The position numbers and the translations under genes were made by a program. Source: an uncultured Oscillospiraceae bacterium (lineage in GTDB: Bacteria; Bacillota; Clostridia; Oscillospirales; Oscillospiraceae). From it: a DNA stretch of 20,073 bases. How positions within the stretch are numbered: position 1 is the stretch's first letter; the number at the start of each line of letters is the position of its first letter. The DNA lies in assembly GCA_934565615.1 (NCBI GenBank), contig CAKTIH010000024.1:1-20073 (forward strand). Direction: 5' to 3'. The notes below the pieces were generated by a model. That model was not told where the DNA came from. It did no database searches and was given only the letters and a program-made list of their open reading frames with translations. Positions 6,347 to 14,003 of the stretch are shown here, one piece after another.

Positions 6347-7750
6347 TTACATGAAGCGTTCCATAAACTGCGAAAGCTCGTCTTTGATCTTCGCCTGACC
6401 GGCAAGCAGGTTCTCCTTCAGCTTCTCCTGCTCCCCTGTCAGCTCGCCCTTTATCTCCGCGTACCCGCGGCGCAGCTCGTTTACACGCGCCTGCTGCTTC
6501 TCGCGGCTGCGGTTGTATGCGTCCATGGTCTTTGCAATGTTGTGGAAAAACTCGTCCGACATTCCCTCGTGCTCAGGGTACTTCCCGGCGCGGTAATTGT
6601 CGATAACCACCGCGTAGCGCTCCCATGCGTGGCCGATCGCGTCCTCCCACGAGATATAGATATCCCGCTGCGCCGCCTCGCCGATACGCTTCATCGCCTC
6701 CGGTTCCCGGCACAGCTCCTCAAGCTTTGCCGCCATGCTGTCGGCATTCTCTTCTATCAGCACGCCGCTGACGTTATCCGTCACGTCCTCCGCCGCGCAG
6801 CTTCCCGCGACGAGCACGCTGCCCAGCGCGCATGCCGCGGCCTCGCGCACGACAAGGCCGTTCGTGTCAAAGGTCGATGGGAACAGGAACATGTCCGCCC
6901 GGCAGTACCATGCGCGGATGAGATTGCGGTCGTGGATCGGCGCGGAGAAGAACACCCTGTCGCTCAGCTCCAGCTTCTCCGTCAGCGCGACGATCTCATC
7001 CTTGTCGCTGCCGCCGCCGACAAACACCATGCGGAAATCCTGCCCGCTCTCGCGCAGCTTCGCAAGGCCCTCAAGTATTATCCTGATGCCCTTGTACCAC
7101 ATCATCCTGCCGACGAACAGGAACACCGGCACGTTTTCCGGCAGGTCGTAGCCCTCGGTCACCTGCGCGATGAGCGCATCATCTACTCTCCCCTGCGGGA
7201 AGTCCACACCGTTTGGCATGACGATGTAATCACCCTCGTAGCCGATGGCGCGCAGGTTCTCGCCCGCGCCGCGGCTCACCGTCCACACCTCATCGCAGGC
7301 AGAGATGTTCGCCGCGAGCAGCGCCTTGGCCTCCTCCTGAAGGAGCTTGCCGCGTATGGCGTTGGCGATGTCTATATCGAACTTCGTGTGATAGGTCATC
7401 ACCACCGGGACCTTTATTCTGTCCCGCAGCGAGCGCGCGAGCATCGTTGAGGTTATCGGGCAGTGGCTGTGAATAATGTCAAAGTTCCCGGCCTCAAGGG
7501 TTTTCTGCACCGCCGCCGAGAACGGGAAACCCGCTCTGTAGCCCACAAGCTTCGTCATGTCAACGCTCGGATAGCGCACCACCGGGAAAGGATAGACCGA
7601 GTCGTCCGCCTCCGGGTTATCGGGCGTGACGACCACGGCGCTGCCGAATTTCTCCGTGATTATCTGCGCATAGTTCGTGACGGCGTTCGCCACCCCGTCT
7701 ATCTCCGGCGGGAACGAATCGTTTATCAGGCATACGTTGAGCTTTGGCAT
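6347..7750 (-). CDS. GT4-family glycosyltransferase with coiled-coil tail
   Basis: A 467-aa GT-B glycosyltransferase of family GT4, resembling 1,2-diacylglycerol 3-glucosyltransferases and other lipid glycosyltransferases. The N-terminal donor/acceptor loop is DSFPPEIDGV (11-20); H95 in HSHCPIT and H121 in YHTKFD are typical. The C-terminal nucleotide-sugar domain has GRMMWYKG (214-221) and a D-X7-E version of the usual E-X7-E motif (D295, E303 in STFDTNGLVVRE). Residues from about 400 form an added charged helical tail rich in Glu, Lys and Gln, which could be a coiled coil or a membrane-surface anchor. GGAGG precedes the ATG by 7 nt. It follows fbp by 17 nt, so the two are co-transcribed. 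No transmembrane segment is evident. The lipid substrate is inferred. Confidence 0.85.
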   Translation of the reverse strand: MPKLNVCLINDSFPPEIDGVANAVTNYAQIITEKFGSAVVVTPDNPEADDSVYPFPVVRYPSVDMTKLVGYRAGFPFSAAVQKTLEAGNFDIIHSHCPITSTMLARSLRDRIKVPVVMTYHTKFDIDIANAIRGKLLQEEAKALLAANISACDEVWTVSRGAGENLRAIGYEGDYIVMPNGVDFPQGRVDDALIAQVTEGYDLPENVPVFLFVGRMMWYKGIRIILEGLAKLRESGQDFRMVFVGGGSDKDEIVALTEKLELSDRVFFSAPIHDRNLIRAWYCRADMFLFPSTFDTNGLVVREAAACALGSVLVAGSCAAEDVTDNVSGVLIEENADSMAAKLEELCREPEAMKRIGEAAQRDIYISWEDAIGHAWERYAVVIDNYRAGKYPEHEGMSDEFFHNIAKTMDAYNRSREKQQARVNELRRGYAEIKGELTGEQEKLKENLLAGQAKIKDELSQFMERFM

Positions 7751-7767
7751 AGGTTTTCCTCCGTTAT

Positions 7768-9747
7768 TCAGGCTTCTCCATGCTTGATCGCGCCTGTGCG
7801 GTAGGCCTCCAGCAGCTTTTCGAGATCCTCTATCTGCGCGGCTATCGCGCGTCCGTCGTCCGTATCGGCGATCTTGACGCGGTTGGGGTAGGTCTTGACC
7901 GGTATCATCCGCGAGTGCATGTCGAGGTTATTATATATCGACTCCCGCAGTGATGTAAAGGGCTCATGTTCGGAAAGATACATCTGGTGTGAATTTGATA
8001 CCAGCGTATAGCCCGCGATGCCGGTGACGGACTGATAGGCCTTGGAGAGCCCGCCGTCGATGATGAGCAGCTTTCCCTCGACCTTTATCGGGCTCTCGCC
8101 CTTCTTTATCTTGACCGGGATGTGCCCATTTACGATGACGGCATCCTTGTCCGTTATCTGAAACTCCTCCAGTATCTTATCCGCCATCTCGCGGGTGTAG
8201 GCCAGCTTGAAGTACGCGCCTGAGGTCTCCTTGTGCGTCTGCTTATCGTCGAGGAAATAGCGCTCAAAGGTCGCCATCTTATCCTTGCCGAACAGCGGCG
8301 ACTTAGCCCCGCACCAGAGGTACCACATAAAGTCGCAGCCGCGCCGCCGCTCCTCCGAGCCCTCCTCGCCGTAGCGTCCCTGGCGGGCAAGGCGCTCGCA
8401 GCAGTCGAACAGCGACTTGCCCGAGCATACGTCCCCGTAAACATTCAGCGTCATGAAGCTGCCGTCCTTCTCCATCGGGATGCAGCCGTGGAACATCAGG
8501 CAATTGTTGTAGTACTTATACATCGAGCCCTTTTTATACAGGAACTCAATGTGCCGCTGGAGCTTCTCGCAGTTAACGAAGGAGCTGACAAGCCCCTCAA
8601 TGACCTTTTCCTCCTCCGGGCTGAGCGCGTATGGCGCTGCGGGGTCGATCGTCGGGAAGTTCGTGTCCTTGAGCGGATACTCCTGCCCGCCGAGCTTCAG
8701 CACTCCGCGCTCTAAATCGAGCTTATCGAGCAGCAGCCTATCCTCCATCTCATACTCCGGGTGCGCAAGGATATCCTGTCCCTCGAGCTTAAACTGCATG
8801 ATGCTTATCGCCTTGTGCATCTTCGCGATGACCGCGTCGCTGTGGTCCTCATAGGCATCCGGGTTCGAGCGCTTCGGCGCGAAGCACTCGCAGGGGTCGT
8901 TCTCATAGACACGCATGGCGAACATCGCCAGCGGTCTGATGTTTATCCCGTAGCCGTCCTCAAGGAAATCATAATTGTTGTAGCGCAGGCAGATACGCAC
9001 GGCGTTCGCAATGCAGCTCCGGTTCCCTGCCGCCGCGCCCATCCACAGGATGTCGTGGTTGCCCCATTGGATATCGACATAGCGCTGCTTTTCCAGCTCG
9101 TCTATCACCAGATGCGGGCTGTCGCCGCGGTCGAATATATCGCCGACGATGTGCAGCTTATCGATGACCGAGTTCTGCACGAGGTGGCACAGCGCAACGA
9201 TGAACTTGTCCGCCCGGCCTATGTCTATGATAGAGTCTATGATCTGGCTGTAATATTCCTCTTTGTTGAAGTCCTTGCTGCCTGTGGTCATAAGCTCTGT
9301 TATGACGTACTCGAAGTCCTTCGGCAGCATCTTTCTGACCTTTGACTGGGTATATTTCGAGGTCGTTATCTTGCACACGGATACGAGCTGCCGCAGCGTT
9401 ATGGTGTACCATTCGCGCGTCGCCTTTTCTGTCTCCTTTATCTCCTGCAGCTTCAGCTCCGGATAATATATCAGCGTCGCGAGATTGTCCCTGTCGCTTG
9501 AGGACACATAGTCTCCGAGCGCCTGATCGATCTTGCGGCGCACCGAGCCCGAGGCGTTGTGCAGGATATGCCTGAAGCCCTCGTACTCTCCGTGGATGTC
9601 GCTTATGAAGTGCTCCGTGCCCTTCGGCAGGTTCAGTATCGCCCGGAGGTTGATGACCTCCGTGCTGACCGCCTGAATGGTCGGATAGGTTTTGGATAAA
9701 AGCTTGAGATATTTCAGCTCTTCCCTGCTCAGTTCCATGTCCTTCAT
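7768..9747 (-). CDS. fbp: class III fructose-1,6-bisphosphatase
   Basis: A 659-aa class III FBPase, the Firmicutes type, which hydrolyses fructose 1,6-bisphosphate to fructose 6-phosphate and phosphate in gluconeogenesis. It carries the metallophosphatase motifs: SDIHGEYEGF with D50 and H52, GDIFDRG (202-208), GNHD (229-232), then later VNGHIP and IIDGG. Length matches the family (about 640-670 aa). I start it at the ATG at 9747 (MKDMELSREELKYL) because GAGGAGG lies 5-6 nt upstream and the conserved ELKYLKLLSK block follows at once. The longer frame to 9840 would run through the predicted promoter. It is the first gene of an operon with the glycosyltransferase and is divergent from hppA. Confidence 0.96.
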   Translation of the reverse strand: MKDMELSREELKYLKLLSKTYPTIQAVSTEVINLRAILNLPKGTEHFISDIHGEYEGFRHILHNASGSVRRKIDQALGDYVSSSDRDNLATLIYYPELKLQEIKETEKATREWYTITLRQLVSVCKITTSKYTQSKVRKMLPKDFEYVITELMTTGSKDFNKEEYYSQIIDSIIDIGRADKFIVALCHLVQNSVIDKLHIVGDIFDRGDSPHLVIDELEKQRYVDIQWGNHDILWMGAAAGNRSCIANAVRICLRYNNYDFLEDGYGINIRPLAMFAMRVYENDPCECFAPKRSNPDAYEDHSDAVIAKMHKAISIMQFKLEGQDILAHPEYEMEDRLLLDKLDLERGVLKLGGQEYPLKDTNFPTIDPAAPYALSPEEEKVIEGLVSSFVNCEKLQRHIEFLYKKGSMYKYYNNCLMFHGCIPMEKDGSFMTLNVYGDVCSGKSLFDCCERLARQGRYGEEGSEERRRGCDFMWYLWCGAKSPLFGKDKMATFERYFLDDKQTHKETSGAYFKLAYTREMADKILEEFQITDKDAVIVNGHIPVKIKKGESPIKVEGKLLIIDGGLSKAYQSVTGIAGYTLVSNSHQMYLSEHEPFTSLRESIYNNLDMHSRMIPVKTYPNRVKIADTDDGRAIAAQIEDLEKLLEAYRTGAIKHGEA

Positions 9748-9790
9748 TCCAGCCTCCTCAACACAAAATTTTACGGTTTCTGGTAAACTC

Positions 9791-9819
9791 AGTATACCTT
9801 TATCCACTCGAAAACTCAA
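9791..9819 (-). promoter_or_regulatory. sigma-A promoter of the fbp operon
   Basis: On the minus strand: -35 box TTGAGT (9814-9819), 17-nt spacer, -10 box TATACT (9791-9796). The predicted start near 9784 gives a leader of about 37 nt to the fbp ATG, with the GAGGAGG ribosome binding site inside it. Confidence 0.65.
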
Positions 9820-9960
9820 CCTTTGTTTAGTCTGCGTCAATAGCGGCTTTGGTCAATGCAAAGGCATGATATTTCAATGCTTCCGCCCTTTTTCCCAGTC
9901 TTTTGCTCTCAATTTTTGTGTATTATCACAGTCACATTTTCGTTAAAAAACGGCGCATTA

Positions 9961-9984
9961 TTCACGTAAACCGGTTTACGTGAA
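9961..9984. promoter_or_regulatory. perfect 24-bp palindrome, likely operator
   Basis: The half-site TTCACGTAAACC is followed directly by its exact reverse complement, giving an uninterrupted 24-bp palindrome. The central AAACCGGTTT with a CG axis resembles LacI/GalR-family operators. It lies about 140 nt upstream of the fbp -35 box and about 165 nt upstream of the hppA -35 box, so it may act at a distance, by looping, or on an unrecognised promoter. No regulator gene is in the window. Confidence 0.55.
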
Positions 9985-10149
9985 AACATCACGCGGGCTT
10001 TATTCATTTTTCGTTTATTTTTTGACGTTCTTCGTTCTGTTTTGTCCAATTTTTTTGTGGATTTTGTACATAAGTCTTAACAACTCTTCACGCAATTTGG
10101 AGCTTCCTATGAACTTCGTCATTTTGCATTATTTCTCTTCGTTTCCGTG

Positions 10150-10178
10150 TTGCCATTTGGGCGTTTATAGGCTAAAAT
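10150..10178 (+). promoter_or_regulatory. sigma-A promoter of hppA
   Basis: The -35 box TTGCCA (10150-10155), a 17-nt spacer and the -10 box TAAAAT (10173-10178). A start near 10185 gives a leader of about 68 nt. An AAGGAG at 10189-10194 is too far from any start codon to be the hppA ribosome binding site. Confidence 0.65.
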
Positions 10179-10252
10179 ACACAAACACAAGGAGTCGTTC
10201 TTTTTCAAGACGGCTGCCGGACAAAATGAAAAAGATTGGAGAACTCTCACTC

Positions 10253-12244
10253 ATGCATGTATTGATCTACCTTGTGCCCCTGCTCGCGATAGCGGCTCTC
10301 GCATTCGCGGCATATAAGGCGAACTATGTCTCAAAAATTGCACCCGGCAGCAGCCGTATGCAGGAAATATCGGGCGCGATCGCTGAAGGCGCAAGCGCAT
10401 TCTTGAAGTCAGAATATAAAATTCTGGCTGTTTTTATTCTCGTTTTGTTCGTCCTCATCGCCGTTTTCATAAATCCCGCCACCGCGCTGTGCTTCGTCGC
10501 GGGTGCCGGCTGCTCCATCCTTGCGGGCTTCTTCGGCATGCGCGTCGCCACCAAGGCCAACGTCCGCACCGCGAACGCAGCCCTTGAGCACGGCATGAAC
10601 CGCGCCCTCTCCGTCGCCTTCTCGGGCGGCTCGGTCATGGGCATGTGCGTTGTCGGCCTCGGGCTTCTCGGCTGCAGCCTTATCTATATCCTCACCGGCC
10701 GCTATGATATCCTCTTCGGCTTCTCCCTCGGTGCATCCTCCATCGCGCTCTTCGCCCGCGTCGGCGGCGGCATCTATACCAAGGCGGCCGACGTCGGAGC
10801 CGACCTCGTCGGCAAGGTCGAGGCAGGCATCCCCGAGGACGATCCTCGCAACCCCGCCGTCATTGCCGATAACGTCGGCGATAACGTCGGCGATGTCGCC
10901 GGCATGGGCGCTGACCTCTTCGAGAGCTACGTCGGCGCTATCGTCTCCGCGATAACTCTCGGCGTCTCCGCCGTCGGGCTCTTCACCGGGGCCGGCGTCA
11001 TCTTCCCCCTGGCCGTCGCGGCCGTCGGCATCTTTGCTTCCATCATCGCCACCTTCTTCGTCCGCGGCAGCGATGACTCCAACCCCCATAAGGCGCTGAA
11101 AATGGGCTCCTACGTCTCCGCCGCTATCGTCGCGGTCGGTGCCGTTATTCTCAGCTATGTTTTCTTCGGCAGCTTCTACTGCGCCGCCGCGATCATCGCA
11201 GGGCTTATCGTCGGCCTCGTCATCGGCTTTGTCACCGAGGTCTATACCTCTGAGGACTATTCCTCCGTCAAGCGCATCGCGAGCCAGTCCGAGACCGGCT
11301 CCGCCACCACCATCATCAGCGGCATCGCCGTCGGCATGATGAGCACCTGGGTGCCCATCGTCCTCATCTGCGTCGGCATCTACATATCCTATTCCGTCAC
11401 CGGAGACCTCTACGGCATCGCCCTCGCCGCTGTCGGCATGCTCTCCACCACCGGCATCACCGTCGCCGTCGACGCTTACGGCCCCATCGCCGATAACTCC
11501 GGCGGCATCGCCCAGATGAGCGGCCTCGATCCTCGCGTCCGTGAGATCACCGATAAGCTCGACGCCGTCGGCAACACCACCGCCGCTATGGGCAAGGGCT
11601 TCGCCATCGGCTCCGCCGCGCTCACCGCGCTCGCTCTCTTCGTCTCCTACGCCTCCGAGGTCAAGCTTTCCGCCATCGACCTTCTTCAGCCCGATGTCGT
11701 CATCGGCCTGCTCATCGGCGGCATGCTCCCTTTCACTTTCTCCGCCCTCACTATGGACTCTGTCTCCAAGGCCGCCTATAAGATGATCGAAGAGGTCCGC
11801 CGCCAGTTCCGCGAGATCCCCGGCATCTTTGACGGCACCGGCAAGCCCGATTACGGCACCTGCGTCGCCATCTCCACCAAGGCCGCGCTGCGCGAGATGA
11901 TCGTTCCGGGCCTCCTCGCGGTAGTCTGCCCGCTGCTCGTCGGCATCCTGCTCGGGCCCGCCGCGCTCGGCGGTCTGCTCGCCGGCTCCCTCGTCTCCGG
12001 CGTCCTGCTCGCCATATACATGTCCAACGCCGGCGGCGCGTGGGATAATGCCAAGAAGTACATCGAGGGCGGCTCGAACGGCGGCAAGGGCTCCGACGCG
12101 CACAAGGCTGCCGTCGTCGGCGACACCGTCGGCGACCCGTTTAAGGACACCGCCGGTCCCTCGATCAATATCCTCATCAAGCTCATGACTGTCGTGTCGG
12201 TCGTTTTCGCTCCCGTGTTCATCAAGATCGGCGGCCTGCTGTAA
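10253..12244 (+). CDS. hppA: membrane-bound ion-translocating pyrophosphatase
   Basis: A 663-aa multispan membrane pyrophosphatase that couples PPi hydrolysis to H+ or Na+ export. Active-site blocks are DVGADLVGKVE (180-190), EDDPRNP (195-201), DNVGDNVGD (206-214), AVDAYGPIADNSGGIA (405-420) and, near the end, DTVGDPFKDTAGPS. The segment GNTTAAMGKGF (440-450) has Ala where K+-independent enzymes have Lys, so it belongs to the K+-dependent type. E224 in DLFESY sits where Na+-pumping enzymes such as the Thermotoga one have Glu, but this does not settle the ion. I start it at the ATG at 10253 because GGAGA is 10 nt upstream; the ATG at 10226 is an alternative. Codon use is strongly biased to C-ending codons, unlike its neighbours, suggesting high expression. 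It may save energy by using PPi from biosynthesis. Confidence 0.96.
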   Translation: MHVLIYLVPLLAIAALAFAAYKANYVSKIAPGSSRMQEISGAIAEGASAFLKSEYKILAVFILVLFVLIAVFINPATALCFVAGAGCSILAGFFGMRVATKANVRTANAALEHGMNRALSVAFSGGSVMGMCVVGLGLLGCSLIYILTGRYDILFGFSLGASSIALFARVGGGIYTKAADVGADLVGKVEAGIPEDDPRNPAVIADNVGDNVGDVAGMGADLFESYVGAIVSAITLGVSAVGLFTGAGVIFPLAVAAVGIFASIIATFFVRGSDDSNPHKALKMGSYVSAAIVAVGAVILSYVFFGSFYCAAAIIAGLIVGLVIGFVTEVYTSEDYSSVKRIASQSETGSATTIISGIAVGMMSTWVPIVLICVGIYISYSVTGDLYGIALAAVGMLSTTGITVAVDAYGPIADNSGGIAQMSGLDPRVREITDKLDAVGNTTAAMGKGFAIGSAALTALALFVSYASEVKLSAIDLLQPDVVIGLLIGGMLPFTFSALTMDSVSKAAYKMIEEVRRQFREIPGIFDGTGKPDYGTCVAISTKAALREMIVPGLLAVVCPLLVGILLGPAALGGLLAGSLVSGVLLAIYMSNAGGAWDNAKKYIEGGSNGGKGSDAHKAAVVGDTVGDPFKDTAGPSINILIKLMTVVSVVFAPVFIKIGGLL

Positions 12245-12272
12245 ATTTTCCCCCCGCCGAAACTGTACTTGC

Positions 12273-12318
12273 AAAATTGGGCGCACCGCAAATCAAAATG
12301 CGTCGCGCCCAAAATTTT
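12273..12318. terminator. bidirectional terminator between hppA and prophage
   Basis: The stem combines AAAATT-GGGCGC and, after a 2-nt internal mismatch, CGCA with their complements TGCG and GCGCCC-AAAATTTT around an 8-nt loop. A T-run follows on the plus strand and the A-run before it gives U-residues on the minus strand. It can therefore end both hppA and the prophage late transcript, whose last gene stops at 12319. Confidence 0.75.
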
Positions 12319-12579
12319 TTATTTTTTCAGCTGCTTTGCGATCTGATCGGCTCCCGTGGCCGAAAGCCCCGAAACTATGCCGACCGCTATCGCGTTGATG
12401 ATATCCTCCGCCGGGAACTCCGGCACGGTGTACATCGCCGCGACGCCGAGCAGCGCCCCGGCAGTGCCGCATATCACCGGTATGTACTTGTTGTCCGCGG
12501 GGCTTATCTTCACCGCCTCGCCTATGAGGTAAGCGATAACGCCTATCGCCGCGACTCCCGCAACTCCCATGAATTCCAT
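12319..12579 (-). CDS. phage holin (Hol44-like)
   Basis: An 86-aa membrane protein with three hydrophobic segments at about 4-23, 33-51 and 60-77 and a basic C-terminus (IAKQLKK), the layout of small phage holins such as the Hol44/holin 5 family. Holins form membrane holes that release or activate the endolysin at lysis time. AGGAG lies a few nt before the ATG. It is the last gene of the prophage late operon, directly in front of the terminator. The order is unusual in that the endolysin is encoded upstream of the holin. Family assignment is from memory of sequence style; a holin role is well supported by size, topology and position. Confidence 0.78.
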   Translation of the reverse strand: MEFMGVAGVAAIGVIAYLIGEAVKISPADNKYIPVICGTAGALLGVAAMYTVPEFPAEDIINAIAVGIVSGLSATGADQIAKQLKK

Positions 12580-12590
12580 GCTTCTCCTCC

Positions 12591-12812
12591 TTAATTCTTA
12601 TACTTTTCCAGCGCCGTCATGCGCCTGTCCATGACGCGTATCTGCTCCTCGACCACCGGCACGCGCCTTGCAAAGTTGTTGTGCTCTCTGACCTCGCGCG
12701 TCAGCTCCTCAAGTCTTGTCTCCGTCACAGCCTGCGAGCGGCTGTTGCTGATAAGCACGCCCATCAGCGTCAGCAGCCCCGTCACGACCGCACCCGCTAT
12801 CGTCTCCCACAT
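12591..12812 (-). CDS. small membrane-anchored coiled-coil lysis protein
   Basis: A 73-aa protein with one N-terminal transmembrane segment (about residues 4-21, IAGAVVTGLLTLMGVLIS) followed by a charged heptad-like helix (RLEELTREVREHNNF...RMTALEKYKN). This layout occurs in small proteins of phage lysis cassettes that are often labelled XhlA-like or putative holin partners. It lies between the endolysin (7 nt upstream) and the holin (11 nt downstream). A role as a holin partner or second holin is inferred from this context. Confidence 0.7.
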   Translation of the reverse strand: MWETIAGAVVTGLLTLMGVLISNSRSQAVTETRLEELTREVREHNNFARRVPVVEEQIRVMDRRMTALEKYKN

Positions 12813-12819
12813 TTTTCCT

Positions 12820-13512
12820 CTACCCTTTCAAAAGTCTGCTCCATGTTCTCTCTCCGCAGACTCCGTCCGTTTCTTCCGTCTTTACTCTCTGGAAAGCACG
12901 CAGCCCTTCCTCCGTCGCCGCGCCGAACTCGCCGTCCGCACCGTACCAGCCCACGCCGAAGCCGCGCCCGCGCAGCAGTATCTGCATCGCCTTTACCGCC
13001 TCGCCGGTACTGCCTCTCTGCAGTACCGGCAGTTCAACGGTGATGTGCTCTGCCGCCCGCTCCGCCCCCGGCTCCTCACCCGTGTATCTGAGTACGCAGT
13101 CCCACGGATAATTATAGTACCCGCGCGTGTATATCTCGCGTCCGGTCTGGTCGCCGGTCTGCCCTCCGGTCACACCGCCGAACTCGTTGATGCTCGCCTG
13201 CACGAGCTGCCCGCCGCCTATATACAGGGCGGTGTGGTGGACGTGGTTCAGGAGCACGTCCCCGCGCTCAATCCCTGTGCCGGTGTCGAGGTCTACGCTG
13301 CCCGTCACGTCCTCGAAGCCGCAGCGCAGCATGTCCCCGCGCATGTTGCCGGTGTAAGTGCAGCTGAGCGGCACCCCGGCTTTCTTAAACGCGGAGATCA
13401 CCAAGCTGCTGCAATCGTAGTCAGGCCCCCAGCGGCTTGTCTGGTCGTAGCCGTGGCTGTTGTCCGCCGCTATCTCAAGCGCGTATGCCGCGGCGCTTTC
13501 GATAACGCCCAT
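12820..13512 (-). CDS. phage endolysin: NlpC/P60-type amidase plus PG-binding domain
   Basis: A 230-aa two-domain cell-wall hydrolase. The N-terminal domain (about 1-145) is a cysteine peptidase/amidase of the NlpC/P60 superfamily, close to phage Amidase_5: MGVIESAAAYALEIA, then WGPDYDCSSLVI with catalytic Cys34, and NHVHHTALYIG with His93 as the likely base. The C-terminal 65 residues form a peptidoglycan-binding type 1 domain (VLQRGSTGEAVKAMQ, GEFGAATEEGLRAFQ, DGVCGERTWSRLL). I prefer the ATG at 13512 because GAGG is 10 nt upstream; a GTG at 13518 would leave only 4 nt and is less likely. There is no signal peptide, so export depends on the holin. The central linker contains a GGQTGDQTG stretch. 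Confidence 0.9.
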   Translation of the reverse strand: MGVIESAAAYALEIAADNSHGYDQTSRWGPDYDCSSLVISAFKKAGVPLSCTYTGNMRGDMLRCGFEDVTGSVDLDTGTGIERGDVLLNHVHHTALYIGGGQLVQASINEFGGVTGGQTGDQTGREIYTRGYYNYPWDCVLRYTGEEPGAERAAEHITVELPVLQRGSTGEAVKAMQILLRGRGFGVGWYGADGEFGAATEEGLRAFQRVKTEETDGVCGERTWSRLLKG

Positions 13513-13514
13513 CG

Positions 13515-13667
13515 TCACTCGGCCTCAAGCATACTGCACAGCTCGTCGTATTCCTCGGTGCTGAGCTTGCCCCCGGCGTAGAACACATCGAGTCTTGTCT
13601 GCATGTCGGCGGGATATCCCCCGCGCCGTATCGTCCTTTTGCACACTCTGTATATGAGATCACTCAT
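13515..13667 (-). CDS. 50-aa phage protein, XkdX-like
   Basis: A short gene easily missed: MSDLIYRVCKRTIRRGG at the start and STEEYDELCSMLEAE at the end, 50 aa in all. It overlaps the upstream gene by 8 nt (ATGAGTGA) and ends 2 nt before the endolysin ATG, so the frame is held by context on both sides. Small proteins of this size and style (ending in an EEYxEL-type helix) often lie between tail-fibre and lysis genes in clostridial phages and are compared with XkdX. The function is unknown. A different-frame open frame of 62 codons across the same place is a shadow. Confidence 0.75.
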   Translation of the reverse strand: MSDLIYRVCKRTIRRGGYPADMQTRLDVFYAGGKLSTEEYDELCSMLEAE

Positions 13668-13992
13668 CGTCCGTTCCTCCCGTTATGTTTTCATATTCCG
13701 CGTCGAGCAGAGCCATGTCCAGCTCCGCGATGTCCGCCTCCGCCGCCGCGAGCTTCCCGGCCAGATACGCCGTCTGCGCGGCGTAAGCCTCGCGCAGCTC
13801 CTTCCACGGCGCTAACATCTCTCCCGTGAACACCTCGCCGTCCCCGCGTACCCACGTCTCGCCCTTGTGGACATAGCGGAAGCTCTCTATCCATTCCCCG
13901 CACTTGCCGGCAAAGAAATCAGTCTCGACCGCCCTGCGTCCTTCAGCCGCGGAGACATAGCATTTGTGGTCGCTGTCTATGTAGATCGTCAT
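13660..13992 (-). CDS. small phage tail-associated protein with coiled coil
   Basis: A 110-aa protein. The N-terminal part, MTIYIDSDHKCYVS followed by AVETDFFAGKCGEWIESFRYV and WVRGDGEVFTGEM, looks like a compact beta domain. Residues from about 60 form a long Ala/Glu/Leu helix (ELREAYAAQTAYLAGKLAAAEADIAELD), a likely coiled coil. The same kind of protein is common directly after fibre genes in gut clostridial prophages. I suggest a fibre chaperone or distal tail component, as inference. It follows the adhesin gene by 11 nt and overlaps the next gene by 8 nt. Confidence 0.75.
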   Translation of the reverse strand: MTIYIDSDHKCYVSAAEGRRAVETDFFAGKCGEWIESFRYVHKGETWVRGDGEVFTGEMLAPWKELREAYAAQTAYLAGKLAAAEADIAELDMALLDAEYENITGGTDDE

Positions 13993-14003
13993 ACTGCTCC
14001 CTC

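Larger units (their letters stand above)
9748..10252. other. divergent regulatory region between fbp and hppA
   Basis: A 505-nt gap, mostly AT-rich, with no credible gene. The open frame that extends hppA upstream to 9980 is low-complexity, hydrophobic, and runs over the hppA promoter. The region holds a good promoter for fbp at one end, a good promoter for hppA at the other, and a perfect palindrome in the middle. The small hairpin-like CGTTAAAAAACG lies just left of the palindrome. Confidence 0.75.

Noticed and set aside
9748..9840. Longer fbp start (31 extra residues)
   Set aside because: It would cover the fbp promoter; the ATG at 9747 has a GAGGAGG site and matches the usual N-terminus.
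9980..10252. In-frame N-terminal extension of hppA of about 90 residues
   Set aside because: It is AT-rich with no ribosome binding site at its start, overlaps a good promoter (10150-10178), and family members begin with the hydrophobic segment seen from 10253.
10409..12286. 625-codon open frame antisense to hppA
   Set aside because: An Asp/Gly/Ala-rich product with no domain; it results from the C-ending codon bias of hppA.
13475..13663. 62-codon open frame overlapping the 50-aa gene
   Set aside because: It overlaps the endolysin start and has no ribosome binding site; the 50-aa frame fits the operon's overlaps.
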